Origin: Rhyacophila brunnea
Taxonomy: Eukaryota > Arthropoda > Insecta > Trichoptera > Rhyacophilidae
Direction: 5' to 3'
Length of the DNA stretch: 64,000 nt
NCBI GenBank assembly: GCA_022495005.1
Contig: JAGYXB010000687.1
Coordinates: forward strand, 682,001-746,000
The notes beneath the pieces are model-generated. The model saw only the letters and a list, made by a program, of their open reading frames with translations, ran no database searches and was not told where the DNA came from. Shown piece after piece: positions 9,969-21,381 of this stretch. A program made the position numbers and the translations under genes. The first letter of the stretch is position 1, and each line of letters starts with the position of its first letter.

Positions 9969-12639
9969 ACATCATTTTACTCCCTACTTCAATTATAGTT
10001 TGTCAATTTATGGCTACGGCCGTATGTTGTAGCTTAATCAGTGGGGAATGCCAAAAAAAATGGCGTATTTCAAAAAAACACTACCTTATTCTTAGGTCAA
10101 TAATTATTATTATTAAGCAATCATTATTCATAGGATGTTTATCATACTTGAATGGTCAAAGACATAGCTTATAATTAGTATCTTTAGAATTATCTTCAAA
10201 TGTGTCAATCTTGCCCATTTTTTGAATAATAAAATGCCCAATTCTTGTCAAATTTGGGATCACAGAGATTATCAATATAATTTGTTATCGTAAATATTTC
10301 ACTATAATAATTTCGATATAAATTATACTGATGGTTTTATAAATGCGTTTAAAAATTAATAAATGTAAAAATCTTAATACCACTGCACATTTATGTACTG
10401 AAATATGACTATATTCTAAAACATTAGAGCGAGAGGTTTAAAAGAATACTATTTTATGTAACAAAAATACTTAATGCAGTCATCAAATGTTTAAAATAAA
10501 TATAAAGGATAATAAGGCTTCAAAATTATATAAATAGATTATCTACAACGTTTAAGGTATGTCCAGGAGCATGCTTTGAAAATAGAAAAAAGCTCCATTT
10601 TGACCCACGCTGAGCACGTCCGCCCTTGAGTGTATGTGAGATACAGACAGGCGAATCTCGGGTCGCAAAAATACTGAAATAGAATACAAAAAAATCCATT
10701 AGGTATCTTCCATAGTTTTAATCTTTTAATTTTGTTCATTATTATTTTTTTTACCAAACTTTATGTACTCTTTTCACCCTTAATCTAATTATTAGTAAAC
10801 TCTCAATTCAAAATATTCTTATATACTTACAAATTATGTTAAGTATATATTATGACTTATAAGGGAAACATTGACAGACTTCATATTGCGGGCCTATTTT
10901 ATCGCCGAAAAAGTATATAGGTACCTACATGGGTACGATAAGAGAATGTTTTATTTGAATGCTTAAAGTAGAATATACATACATCTTAAGAAGGCGTTGT
11001 AGTCTGGATGCGATTCAGATAGACGCTTCACTTTCCACATAATAAGTCCTCGGGGAAAACCCTCCAGCAACCCAACAAATCATCCCCAAAACACTGTGAG
11101 TTTATTCACAGGGTTTTCCAAATTAGGTGAAAAGAAAAAAATGCATAATAAATCAACAGACTTAAGTTATTTTTCTGCAGTTTTTTCGCTTTATTGCATT
11201 ATTAATATCAGTTTTCTGTATAATGTATTATTATTTATTTTACTGACCATATTTTGATCGCCCACGGACAAAAATCTATTAATACAACACCCTCCCGCTA
11301 AGGCCCACATGATATTTTTAGGATCGGACAAGGTTAAAAAAATGATTTTTTTGGATAGAACAATGACCGCTATGATGTTGGTAGATCTTCTATAGCTAAT
11401 AGCATACTAAGAAGATGTAAAGCAAATGAAAAAAAAATGATTCGAATTTTGAAATAAGCAAATTAGTGTTTTGAGACCCCATATAAATAATCCGCTTAAC
11501 TAATCGACTTCTACCATAGATCTCATGTTGAAGAAAATCCTCTTATATTATAAAGATAAGGTGACGGTGAAAGAGGAATACTAATTTACATACAAATTCT
11601 GATTAAATGGTTTTAATGCACGTACAAACTTTTATCATCGGAAAAATAAAACAAATGTCCGTCTGGAAGAAGCATAATTTAACATGTTTGGTGGGTATCT
11701 ATAAAGTTCGGTATTTTAGTAGGTAGGATGAATAATTTTTTATTTGTACGTACTTTCTACTGTGGGTATTGATTTTTTTTGATCACTCTAGTAAAATATA
11801 GGCATACTTGATTATAGATTGAAGATTCTGTTAACAGAGCTTATGTAAGCTACATCAGTCAAAATATTATATTTTAAGCCCATTATTATCAAAATGTAAA
11901 TATTATGATATTTTATAAAACTAACCTTCAAAATCAACACAAATACCAAGTTTTAGCTATATATATATATTTATAAATAATCATGACTAAGCAAATGCTG
12001 AAACTCTTGAAAAGATAATGTTTGTCTTTAATGCACATTTTCAAGAACCAAATTAAAGCTTCTATTCGTATATTCTTGTTGGATATTATTTTATTTGTGT
12101 TGTTGGAAACTTGGGGGATGGCTTGTCTACATATTGGTCGATTTTCAAATGGCGCCATTAACAAACCAAATAAACCTGAAGAGAAACAAAACCATTCCAA
12201 AGTAAGAATATTGTATAAAGTATACACCAAAGAATATTTAACTTTATAATAAAAATATGTAAGAAGTAAGCATTAACATTTCATTAGCTTTTAACAAAAG
12301 TCCTTCATAAAACTTACTACGATTCCATATATTTATTATAGGAGTATACGGTACATTCAAATTAACCAATTATGAGGCACTGTGGGCAATTATTTTTTAT
12401 ACATCGTGTAAACAGTATAATAAAAATATATTTAAGCAGATGTGTTGCCTCTTCATCCCGGCTTTAGGATGAAAATGATGTAATATATTCGAAACATATT
12501 TTTTTACATAATATTTACATAATAAGGCAAAAAGGCGAATCGGTGTAGTAAAAAGTGCAAAAAAAGTGAAAAGTTATAAAAAGTATACTCTACATATTAT
12601 ATATTACTATGACGTCACCATGTCACAATTCAAGATTGA

Positions 12640-12960
12640 AGCATAGAGCAATCACAAGGCCGCGCCACTTCCCTTAGTACATCGCTACGTCTCGTGTCTC
12701 GCACCGTGTACGACACAAAACGCGTAAATCAATTTTGTAGCACATCAGTAGGTTTACGGAGGGTCAACCACTGTGACCATCCAGAACATGTCCAGCTCAA
12801 TTCAATCACCGAGCTCTAACGCGTCCGCTCGCAAACTCGAATGTTTATAACACGGTCGTACCACTCTACCGAGGTCGAGATCTTTGGAACCTTGTAAGAT
12901 GCTATGTTTCACCGGCGATACAGGAGCACGGGTAGCACGCACGTGCCGACTATTTGAGGA
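12640..12960. other. GC-richer, CpG-containing patch inside intron
   Basis: In an otherwise very AT-rich intron this stretch has many CpG dinucleotides (CGCGCCACTTCCC, CTACGTCTCG, ACGCGTCCGCTCGC, CACGCACGTGCCG) and a TGACGTCA-like CRE just upstream at 12610. No long open frame and no splice-bounded exon was found. It could be an intronic promoter or enhancer, an unspliced 5' exon of an alternative transcript, or an old repeat. Confidence 0.35.
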
Positions 12961-13189
12961 ATTAGACGATAACTATTCCAGTTATCACATACTCAGCAAA
13001 ACTAAAAAGTACAAAAGATAAACCATGGATACTTTACTCAAAGTAGAAACAAGTTGAATAACTACTGTCGATTAAACGTTAATTTCTTGAATGCAATATA
13101 TTTATTTTTGCGTTATTTTAGTAAATGATATCTAACTTGACTATCAAAACCATACAATATGTATAATTATTAATGCATCATAACGAATA

Positions 13190-13340
13190 ATATGATTTTG
13201 TTTATAAATATTACGGTGGCAAGGCTACAGCCTTGTGGGTCCTGATCAGCTTTGCGAGACGTCCCGATTTTAGCGGGACTACCCGCATTTTAAGCAAAAA
13301 TGGATTGTCCCACGCGGGACAGCTATATTAACGATTATTC
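13190..13340. repeat. Possible transposon relic with CCCG/CGGG inverted blocks
   Basis: GACGTCCCGATTTTAGCGGG and ATTGTCCCACGCGGGAC form a set of short inverted GTCCC/GGGAC blocks that stand out from the AT-rich surroundings. This resembles the end of a DNA transposon, but no second end or target duplication was identified. Confidence 0.3.
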
Positions 13341-14316
13341 AACAAATGCAAAAATAAGACATAAATAAGTTAAGACAAACGAACGCGATTGACGCATGCG
13401 CACGTGTTTACAAATTAATTTAATCTATTTTAAGCATACCGACATCTAATTGCTATACCAAACGGGTATTTTTTCAAATGAATTAAAAATGGTCAGATGC
13501 AAGAAATGTTCTAAAAAATAAACAAATTAAATCGGAATTTCTCGTTCAATTCAATATGATACGAGTTTACTCATGTGCTGAATTTGACCAATACATTAAT
13601 CAGCAGAAAGAAACTCTTCAATGAGTCTATTCTATACACAAGGTGGCTATTGACGGTAGTTTAACATGTTTATGTATCGAGGAGGCTAATTGTGATTTGA
13701 TTTTTTTGACTTTGATTTTTATACGAATTAATAAAATTGTGGTGTTTATCTAAAAGGGGAATGCAAAATACCCAGAAAGTCTTCATTTTGTGAATTGAAT
13801 AATTAATTATAGTAAAAACGTGGGTTTGTTTTATATACTCTTGCAAAATATTCCGCAGCACAATAAACGAAATTAGCATATTTGTGACCAAACTTCCATG
13901 AACTCTCTCTAATTACACTGCTTAATCTCTAAAAGATGAAACGGAGAAAAAGAAAAGTGTATTCAGATGCAAATTAACAGCTTGTTGTGAACTTTGGCGA
14001 GTATTTATTATAAAATGTACAAGCAGTAAAATGCAAAATTAAGCGAAAACTGCACCGTTAACGTAGAGATTCTTGAACAGAATATAATTATTACGTGAGA
14101 CAATCATAAGTATAATTTCTTTGAATTAGTTTAGTCGCTTAATTACAGTTTACGTCGACTATAGCTTCATTTTATTTATTAATTTGAAATAATGCAATAT
14201 GACGTAGGTATTGATACCCACAATATAATGAATCAATAAAAAGTAATGAATTATTGTAATGAGGAATATATTTGTTATTCTTTCGTTTGATTGTTTTTAG
14301 CTAGAAGCAAACTTTC

Positions 14317-14675
14317 TGGCTATACCTCACTTGAGGTATGGTCTAAAAATATCGTGGCTAGGCGATGCGCGGATTGTGCAAATTACGCGTGCCGAACGAA
14401 ATATAATTTGTCATATAAATCCAACATGCGTCTATTTAATGTTATGTTTATTGTTCTATTAGTAACAATAATAATATATTCATTGACATGTTTTATTTAT
14501 CAAGTAAATGAGTAACGTTTTTTAGTCTCTTTAGATGATTTAAGAATTAATACCCCCGTCGCCATCACGAAACAAATTGACGTGTTCACAGCTCAACTTT
14601 CGCTCTCCGATTGCCAGCGAGTCCAAAATCTCGTCGCACCTATAGTTGAAAATTATTTTCCGTTTCACTGAAGTA
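14317..14675 (+). repeat. Three-copy dispersed repeat, copy 2 (best-preserved frame)
   Basis: A unit starting GGCTATACCTCACTTGAGGT and ending CCGTTTCACTGAAGTA. In one frame it is open from before the unit to 14515 and, after a single TAA, open again to the TGA at 14669-14671. The first half gives a basic, Cys-containing stretch (VARRCADCANYACRTKYNLS), then MRLFNVMFIVLLVTIIIYSL, a hydrophobic segment. The second half gives INTPVAITKQIDVF, then LSLSDCQRVQNLVAPIVENY. The other copies are at 5347-5714 and 57713-58068. Confidence 0.75.
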
Positions 14676-16524
14676 CCTACCGTCGTAAACAAGAAAATGA
14701 ATGACATGATAATGCTATTCTTATATTATTAAGGAAACGTTTATTCTTTAGAAGGAATACAGTATGTAACTTAGTAAATTGATGCTGTCAAAAGCGGTAA
14801 AAATATGTATTGTCGACTTTTGAAAATATTTTTCGATTAATGTGAAAGATGCTCTGACTTTAACAGAGTTATAGTTAATCCACAACAGTGATGATATTTC
14901 AAAATACCAAAATTGGTACTATTTCATGTAAATTAATGATATTAATTAAATTTAAGACATCATAAATTATTTTAAAAAAATCAGGTTCACTTGCCAGTTT
15001 AATATATATAATACTTAAATAGTTTGTCTATGAGAAGAAGAAAATTGGTTACACTTACTAATAAGGCCCCCAAATAGATAATTCCGCCGCTGCCTATATC
15101 ATTGTTAACATAAGGAGAACTTAATAATGTCTGATTACTCTAAAAATGTTTTCAATCACGTGCTTGTGCATTGTAGAATAATTATAAACCCGTTGTTCAT
15201 ACTAAGTAGGTGGCTATTAAAAATATATGTCGTAGTTATTATCGAATTTAATATTATAAACCTTGGATAGATTATTTAAAACTAATATTTTATGCCTTTT
15301 AATGGGGAAGAAAAAAAAGTATCAGTACCTAATTCAAAAGAGTACAAAAATTCAATGCTTACATAACTTTGTGACATTTTCAATACAAAAATATTTTAAT
15401 TTTCCCGTTAGAAAATACCCACTCATTTGCGATTGAAAACACTTTACAACAAACGTTGTGTATCTTTTAAAAAAGTATGCTAACAAAACAAATCTACATT
15501 ACCTCTACGCCTCCTTCCGGTGCGAAAATCTTGTTCCTAGAGCTTTGAACTTTTTCATTAGCCATACAAACTCAATTGAAACTTTCTGCAAGTAAAAACC
15601 TCTGCAGAGCTTACTCAAAATGAACACGTAGCCTTTTAAAACAAGTATTTCAATGTGTATTATACATTTTGTATTGTCTTTTTCAAAGGGAAAAAACTCA
15701 TTTCGTTTTAAAATACACGAAAACGTTTATAGCTGATGGAGGACTCATTTTTAAAACTTGCTCGTAAAAATGAGTTTTATTATTCACTGTAAATGTCATT
15801 GTTCTAAAAGATGGCAAAACATAATTTATTTCGATATGATAAATTAGATTTCGAATGTAATAATATCTATTTTTGATGTCTACTATTAAAGTATCATTCA
15901 TTCAATTCATTCAAATGTTAATATTCAAGACAAAACAAAGTAATTTGAAATGTGTGTGTTCCCAAAGTATAATTATGTAGGTAGATGTTTTCTTTTGGGA
16001 TCTTAATAATACAAAACCTACATAATATATGAGCACGCCAACTGGTCGTCAAAAGCGATCAATCAAAATAGCGTGTAATAATTGAACCTTACCAAATCTT
16101 CACTGATGGCATGGTTTCCGCAAGACATCGTTCTTCAATAAAGCCACTCAGCATTTAGATTTCAATATCTTATGAAAAATATTTATTGGTTTTCTAATTA
16201 AATTTGAATTTTGGTTGCATACCAAATCAATTAATTTAGGAGTTTTTTACGAGAACTTTATGTGTTCATCGAGTGCAGAACTCGCGTCTTACGACAGTAA
16301 AGGAGGGACACTACAACTCATATATTTAAACCAGGCGTATAGTAGATAATTTTAGTGATATAAAATTCATGGTATATTAACTCGGTCATGCCAGCTCCTT
16401 AGTTGGAGCATATTGACACCACTCGATGCCTCCAAGAATCCTTGTTGCTAACAACATCATATACCTATCTCTGTCGTATGCACTCTGTGGCTGCTATTAA
16501 GCGACATTCTAAAATGTTAGAATC

Positions 16525-16812
16525 TTAAGCTAATACTGAGACTAAGAATGGTGACCAAAATGGGTAAAAGATTTGATGTCCTCGTGGGAAGAAGCGATTC
16601 GCAGCTCTGCGATGAATGTGCTGTTTTATAGGACATTATACATATAGCAGTGCAATGCCCTAAATATGAACGTCACAGAGTACAGCTGAGAATTGCGTTG
16701 TTGAGAAGTTCTTTGACATAATAGGAGTGAGGAGTTGATTGGCGGATCCTCTTCTAGATAAGAAAAGGCGATATGACAGCGAGTCGCAGTCTAAGCCTCG
16801 GTAAAATCACAA
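16525..16812 (+). pseudogene. LINE C-terminal fragment (R1/I-like), older copy
   Basis: Translates to MGKRFDVLVGRSDSQLCDEC, then HIAVQCPKYERHRVQ, a zinc-knuckle-like C-x2-C...H...C tail found at the C-terminus of R1/I-type LINE proteins. An in-frame TAG falls after CAVL and the 3' part has deletions. The same sequence is better kept at 62500-63045. The shared 3' end reads CGATATGACAGCGAGTCG, then AGCCTCGGTAAAATCAC. Confidence 0.75.
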
Positions 16813-17334
16813 AAAATGTTAGAATCCGATTGGTTTGAATAAAATACAAGTTTGTTTAAGACTCTCTTGAAGCATTTGTAGCTCGTGGCTAAGTCAAATA
16901 GGTACAACGTCGTTTGTTCAGACCCTGTCTCCAATTCTGTTAAATTTTACCGAGTCGTATTTCCCAATGTCAGGGACATTTGGGTTCCTCGAGGTTCTTA
17001 AAGACATCAGCAAGTCGCAGTTCTACTCAGCATCACTCAAATTTAATGAAATGGAATGTCCTTTCTAACATAACATTCATCACAGAACTGTGAATCGCTT
17101 CACATGAAATCTCTGACACAATATTAATTGAAAAATTACCACAGTATTCTTTTCCATGGAAAAATAATGACGAAATTATGAGAGAAGCAATACGTATTAC
17201 TGTACCAAGACTTTCTTAACGTTTAATTGAAATCTGAAAAAAATTATTACAATCAATACTTCTCCCAATATGAAATTTATGATAAAAAAGTACGTTTAGT
17301 TTAGATTTGGTACACAAAAAATGATTATTTAAAT

Positions 17335-17545
17335 ACATAATTTTGAAAACACTTCTGAGTAAATATATTATAACCAATAGAAAAAAATCTATTTTAAAAA
17401 AGTAAGACACCCCTCAGGAATCGAACCTGCATCGCTCGGGTTTTGCGCCCAGGGACATAGACCACTATGCTAAATGCGCCATACTTCATTGCAACAAATT
17501 TTAACTAATGGCTCTTAATACTCTCTGAAGCGCTTTCCAAATTAC
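17335..17545 (-). mobile_element. tRNA-derived SINE-like repeat, minus copy
   Basis: On the minus strand it reads GCATTTAGCATAGTGGTC (box-A-like), GGTTCGATTCCTGAGGGGTG (box-B-like), then GTCTTACTTTTTT and a tail with TCTATTGGTTATAATATA. It is preceded by a body with AGAGAGTATTAAGAGCCATT. A plus-strand copy lies 120 bp away, so the two form a large inverted pair. A third copy is at 19925-20165. Confidence 0.65.
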
Positions 17546-17664
17546 TGAGCTGATCGGCTTTTGTATTTAAAATCAAAGTAGGTATTACTTTAATTACTAA
17601 CCGACGTCACGGATCACTCCAAGATTTTTTGTTGTAACTTACTTGAACTCGCTATTAATTAATT

Positions 17665-17885
17665 TTAGCCTTTAGTATAGTGGTATATGTGCATGGGCGC
17701 GAAACCCGAAAGATTCAGGTTCGATTCCTGTGGGGTGGGGTGTCTTACTTTTTTCAAAAATATGTTTTCTATTGGTTATAATACATTTTCTCCGAAATGT
17801 TTTCATAACTATATATGTCCAATAATTAGAATGTTACATTCTTAAATCTTGTGAATTATTCGTTGAATAAAAAATAGTTAATTAA
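17665..17885 (+). mobile_element. tRNA-derived SINE-like repeat, plus copy
   Basis: Box-A-like TTTAGTATAGTGGTATATGT and box-B-like CAGGTTCGATTCCTGTGGGG, followed by GTGTCTTACTTTTTTC and TTCTATTGGTTATAATACAT. The tail ends near CTTGTGAATTATTCGTTGAA, a string that recurs inverted at 6787-6845 and marks the far end of the repeat unit. The anticodon arm is not a functional tRNA. Confidence 0.65.
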
Positions 17886-18740
17886 AGATCATTCAAAAAT
17901 CTAAATCCTGGACAACCTTAAATATTGAATCTGATTTATATCACTTCATCTTGTTTTAATGTAACTTTTGTAGAGAAAGAAAAACTTCCAAAACGCACTC
18001 TAGCGAAAACTGTGAAAGTGGATGGAGCGTTAATACCCGTATAGTTGAGAGAAACGTTAATTACTAGTAACATCTCTAGAGGCTGCAGGACAATGACAGT
18101 GGCAGACTGCACTTCGCCGGTTTAAACCCACTCCAATGAAAACAGAATCGTATTCAATTAAACTCAAGCTTTTTCCCAAACCTGTTTTTTATGTAGATAC
18201 TTTAACATAGATTGCAGTAACTATTTTGTTTACTTCGAGAAACATTTTTTTTATCATTTTACAACTTTGTGTTAGTAATTAATAAAATTAGGGTTTTAGT
18301 AATTTCAAAATCTATTGATTAATAATTACAAGATAAAAAGAACTTTTTATGTACCACGTTTTTAAATTTTCTGTTGAATCATATAAACTTGATAATGCTA
18401 TGTATTAATAAAAAAAAATTGTACTTGATAGAAATACTGAATAAATATAGAATACTGAAATGTCATTTTGACATTTCATATCGATTTCCATAGTAACGCA
18501 CGTATATATCAATAATTTAGTTGCTAGGACCCCCTTAGCAACCAATAATAGTGTTTTACTTTTAACGGATTTATTCCGAAATAACTTTCCATACAAAACA
18601 GAATTAACTGAAAATGAAATCAATTCTGCTTAAAGATGGCTAAAAGTATTAAAAGAATGCATTGTCGCCGTGTTCTGATATATTATAAAGTTTCAAATGT
18701 CTAGCTAGTCGGGAAGTTAGTTAAAAATCTTCTATCGTCC

Positions 18741-18815
18741 AATACAAATCTTGGACAAACAAGAAAAAAAATGTACTGGACACACAAGAAAAAATCTGTA
18801 TTGGACAAACAAGAA
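18741..18815. repeat. Short tandem repeat, three units of about 25 bp
   Basis: Three consecutive variants of T(A/G)TA(C/T)TGGACAAACAAGAAAAAA; the unit varies by a few bases. No coding sense. Confidence 0.7.
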
Positions 18816-19227
18816 TACGAGCTAATAAAAACGTGGTAAAATACTGAAATCCCGGAATTACTTTTATGTTTTTTTTATCGAAAACAAGATGTTACTCTAC
18901 ATAATATAGATATTATAAAATATTTTATATTATGTATATAACGCCATTGACGGTGATTACGCGTCGGCTTATAATGTCGCGGGATTTGGTTTAAATCCCG
19001 GGTCTGGAAAAGCAACATGTTGTTTTTTCAAAATGTGTTTGTGTACAGACTTTAGGCCCAATAGGTTGAGCAAGTGGCTAATGTCAATATCTCGTAAAAG
19101 ACAACAAGTCTGTTAATACAACCATCACGACTCCTACATTAACATCTTCTTTGGATCGCACATGGCTTAAAAATGTAACGTCAAGAAAATAATAGTTTGT
19201 CAATAATATTAAAATAATGCTTAGGAA

Positions 19228-19298
19228 TTTTCCAATCTTGGGATTCGAACCCGAGATGAACGCCGATACGTTACCGCTTGGCTATCGGAGGCGCTTTG
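19228..19298 (-). repeat. tRNA-like sequence (SINE head), not a tRNA gene
   Basis: On the minus strand it shows GATAGCCAAGCGGTAACG (box A) and CTCGGGTTCGAATCCCAAG (box B and T arm). The 5' and 3' ends do not pair into an acceptor stem, so it is better read as a tRNA-derived SINE head or tRNA relic. Confidence 0.55.
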
Positions 19299-19924
19299 TG
19301 TTGTAATAGGTAAGTATCTAGTTAATGATAATTAATCAAAACTAAAAAAATATCTGCAATAATATAATATAGGTAATTTATTAAATACTAAACTTATAGT
19401 GTTGTTTAGTTCATACCTGTGCTGTGTTGCTTCCTGTGGACGATTGCGGGGAGAGTATTATTTGGTGGAAATCTGGCAGTACGTGGGGGCGTGTAGTAGG
19501 AATAGAGAGAAACCGGAATTAATGCCGTCTCCTCGTATGTCCCGGAATCTGACAAACAGCAAGTGGAGATTTTGTGCATTTTAGTCTTAATTACCGCAAC
19601 TTTGCACAACTCGGGCTGCTGCAAGATTTGTGATCTCTCTACAGTCTACACACGTGCATGCAGTTGTAATTTATTGAGCGTTTTAGTATAATTCCCCCCT
19701 TATAAATAATATCACAAGTATTTTAAACACCTCGGTGATATATTTGTATAATAATTAAAACCTACTTTACTATTATACTTGCATCCACGTTGGCTTAGTT
19801 AGAACGGGTATATTTTTAAACTATTTTTTTAGTCAACAAATAGATCACAAAATTTAAGATTTATTATTAGCAAGTGCAAGTACGTTATATTAAAAAGCTT
19901 GGAGCAATCCCGACATCGGTTATT

Positions 19925-20165
19925 AATTAAGGTAATTGAAAACTTCAACGCAATTTAGAAAGCGCTTTAGAGAGTATTGTAAGAACTATTAGTTAAAATT
20001 CGTCGCATTTAGATAAGATAATATCAGGCATAGTGGTCAGTGTACATGGACGTGATTTCCGAAAGACACTGGTTTGAATCCTACTGGGTGTCACATTTTT
20101 TTTCAAAAATATTTTTTTCTTGTGGTTATATATTTCTCAGAAATATTTTTAAATTATGAATGAGT
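19925..20165 (+). mobile_element. tRNA-derived SINE-like repeat, third copy
   Basis: Shares AAAGCGCTTTAGAGAGTATT, ATTAGTTAAAATTCGTCGCA, GGCATAGTGGTCAGTGTACA, a diverged box B (TGGTTTGAATCCTACTGGGT), and the tail TTTTTTTCAAAAATATTTTT with GTGGTTATATATTTCTCAGA with the copies at 17335-17885. It is more diverged, hence older. Confidence 0.6.
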
Positions 20166-20421
20166 ATCTTTGTATTAATAAAAACTGTTGGTATATGAAC
20201 TCACGGTTTGTCAAAAATTATATTTGATCCAGTGCAAGGACCAAATGAGTTGGGCGAAAAGCTTACAATTAATTATACGTTGTAAAAAATCTATTAATAA
20301 AACTGCCCACTGGGGGTGACCATATGTTCCGCTTAGGAATGAACAACATGGTAACATGCTTTTAATTTTATCGTACTTTCATTTGAAGAACTTTTTCACT
20401 ATATCCGTATATTGTATGAAA

Positions 20422-20640
20422 CAGTGACGGGAAATATCTTTTTTGATGAGGCCCAAATTAATAACCAAAAACTTTTAGGGATAGTATTTTAACATATTTA
20501 TCATATTATATTTTGCCTAATTATCCAAGCGCTTATTTTACCTAACGGTAAAATCTATTTTAATTAATACCTATATTATTATTATTATAGAAAAATCTCT
20601 GCCTGCATGCGGCCCACCGGTTGGAAGTTGCCCATCACTG
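20422..20640. mobile_element. hAT-type MITE, 219 bp
   Basis: The ends are CAGTGACGGGAAATATC on the left and GAAGTTGCCCATCACTG on the right, an inverted pair with few mismatches and the CAGTG start of hAT elements. Flanks GTATGAAA and GCATAAAT are compatible with a decayed 8-bp target duplication. No coding capacity. Confidence 0.65.
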
Positions 20641-21236
20641 GCATAAATTAACAATATAAGTATGTAATCAATCATACAAGCCCCATCAATTAGTACAAAA
20701 TATGCGTTGCACAAGATCATCTGAATTTAGTGACCTGCTATAATGTTCGCCATACTTATTTCAGTAAGTAATAAAGGTTCATAAACCTAAGAATAACATA
20801 TCTTGGTATGAAGAAATGCATGCTAGGTATGATGCGCAAGGATCGATATAAAATAAATAAATAAGGGCGCAAACATATTTTTTGCACATACACAGATGGG
20901 TAGACCATAAAACAGGAATAAATCTCATAATTCAGTGGTAGGTATATACCAAAGAGATATTTAAAAATTGGTCAAGAGTTCGCTGGATTGATGAGATAAT
21001 CGAGTTTAAGCGAAACACGTAGCAACTAAAGACTAAGGACCATTACTTGAAATGGTCCGGAGCACAACAACGGAACACAACAACAGAGCACCGGTTTGTC
21101 AAATCCACGAGACACTGTAGATATATGTATTGCATGATGATTTTCATAGCGAAAAGAAGTAAGAGACATCTATTAAAACAAACGACCATATCATAATATT
21201 AGTTAATAATTGACTATTTTGTTTCTATTGTTCCAG

Positions 21237-21381
21237 GCTGACCTCTCCTGTCGGAACACCAAGCAATCGGTGGGCGCCATTTTCACTAGAACCAATTTCG
21301 TGACGCTGAAATACGTCACGGATGGTTGGGGAACTGAATCGAATGGCTTCAAACTCGTCATCACAGCTGTCAAAGATCCAA
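21237..21381 (+). CDS. CUB/LDLa transmembrane receptor, exon with end of CUB domain
   Basis: The acceptor is TTGTTCCAG|GCTGAC and the donor is GATCCAA|GTAATT. It enters in phase 0, matching the exit of 6118-6341, and leaves after one base of a codon. The 48 residues complete the CUB domain: ADLSCRN supplies the fourth Cys, then IFTRTNFVTLKYVTDGWGTE and SNGFKLVITAV. The Asp of VTDGWG is the expected second calcium ligand, and the GF near the end is the most conserved CUB position. The domain therefore spans about 115 residues over two exons, the usual size. Immediately after it the chain runs into the LDLa module of the next exon with almost no linker. Confidence 0.92.

Larger units (their letters stand above)
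7750..10630. mobile_element. Long-inverted-repeat element interrupted by a Helitron
   Basis: The left arm (7750-7842 continuing at 9713-9903) is repeated in inverse orientation at about 10348-10630. Shared blocks include TGCTCAGCGT, GGTCAAAATGGAGCTTTT, CAAAGCATG, AACGTTGTAGATAATCT, CATTTGATGACTGCAT and TAGAATATAGTCATATTTCAG. The arms are about 280 bp. The Helitron splits the left arm only; without it the element would be about 1.0 kb. No transposase frame was recognised and no clear target duplication, so the superfamily is unknown. Confidence 0.85.
6342..21236 (+). other. Intron 1 of the window (CUB gene), repeat-rich
   Basis: Intron of 14.9 kb between the two CUB exons. It holds an RTE-type LINE tail, a Helitron in a long-inverted-repeat element, SINE-like repeats, a LINE fragment, copy 2 of the three-copy repeat, a hAT-type MITE and a GC-richer patch at 12640-12960. 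In 10640-12600 and 14700-16370 I saw nothing beyond AT-rich sequence. Confidence 0.75.

Noticed and set aside
11934..12249. Open frames on both strands over the same bases
   Set aside because: AT-rich chance frames; neither strand shows a motif or splice sites.
19228..19298. Possible tRNA gene
   Set aside because: A and B boxes are present but the acceptor stem cannot form, so it is treated as a SINE-type relic.
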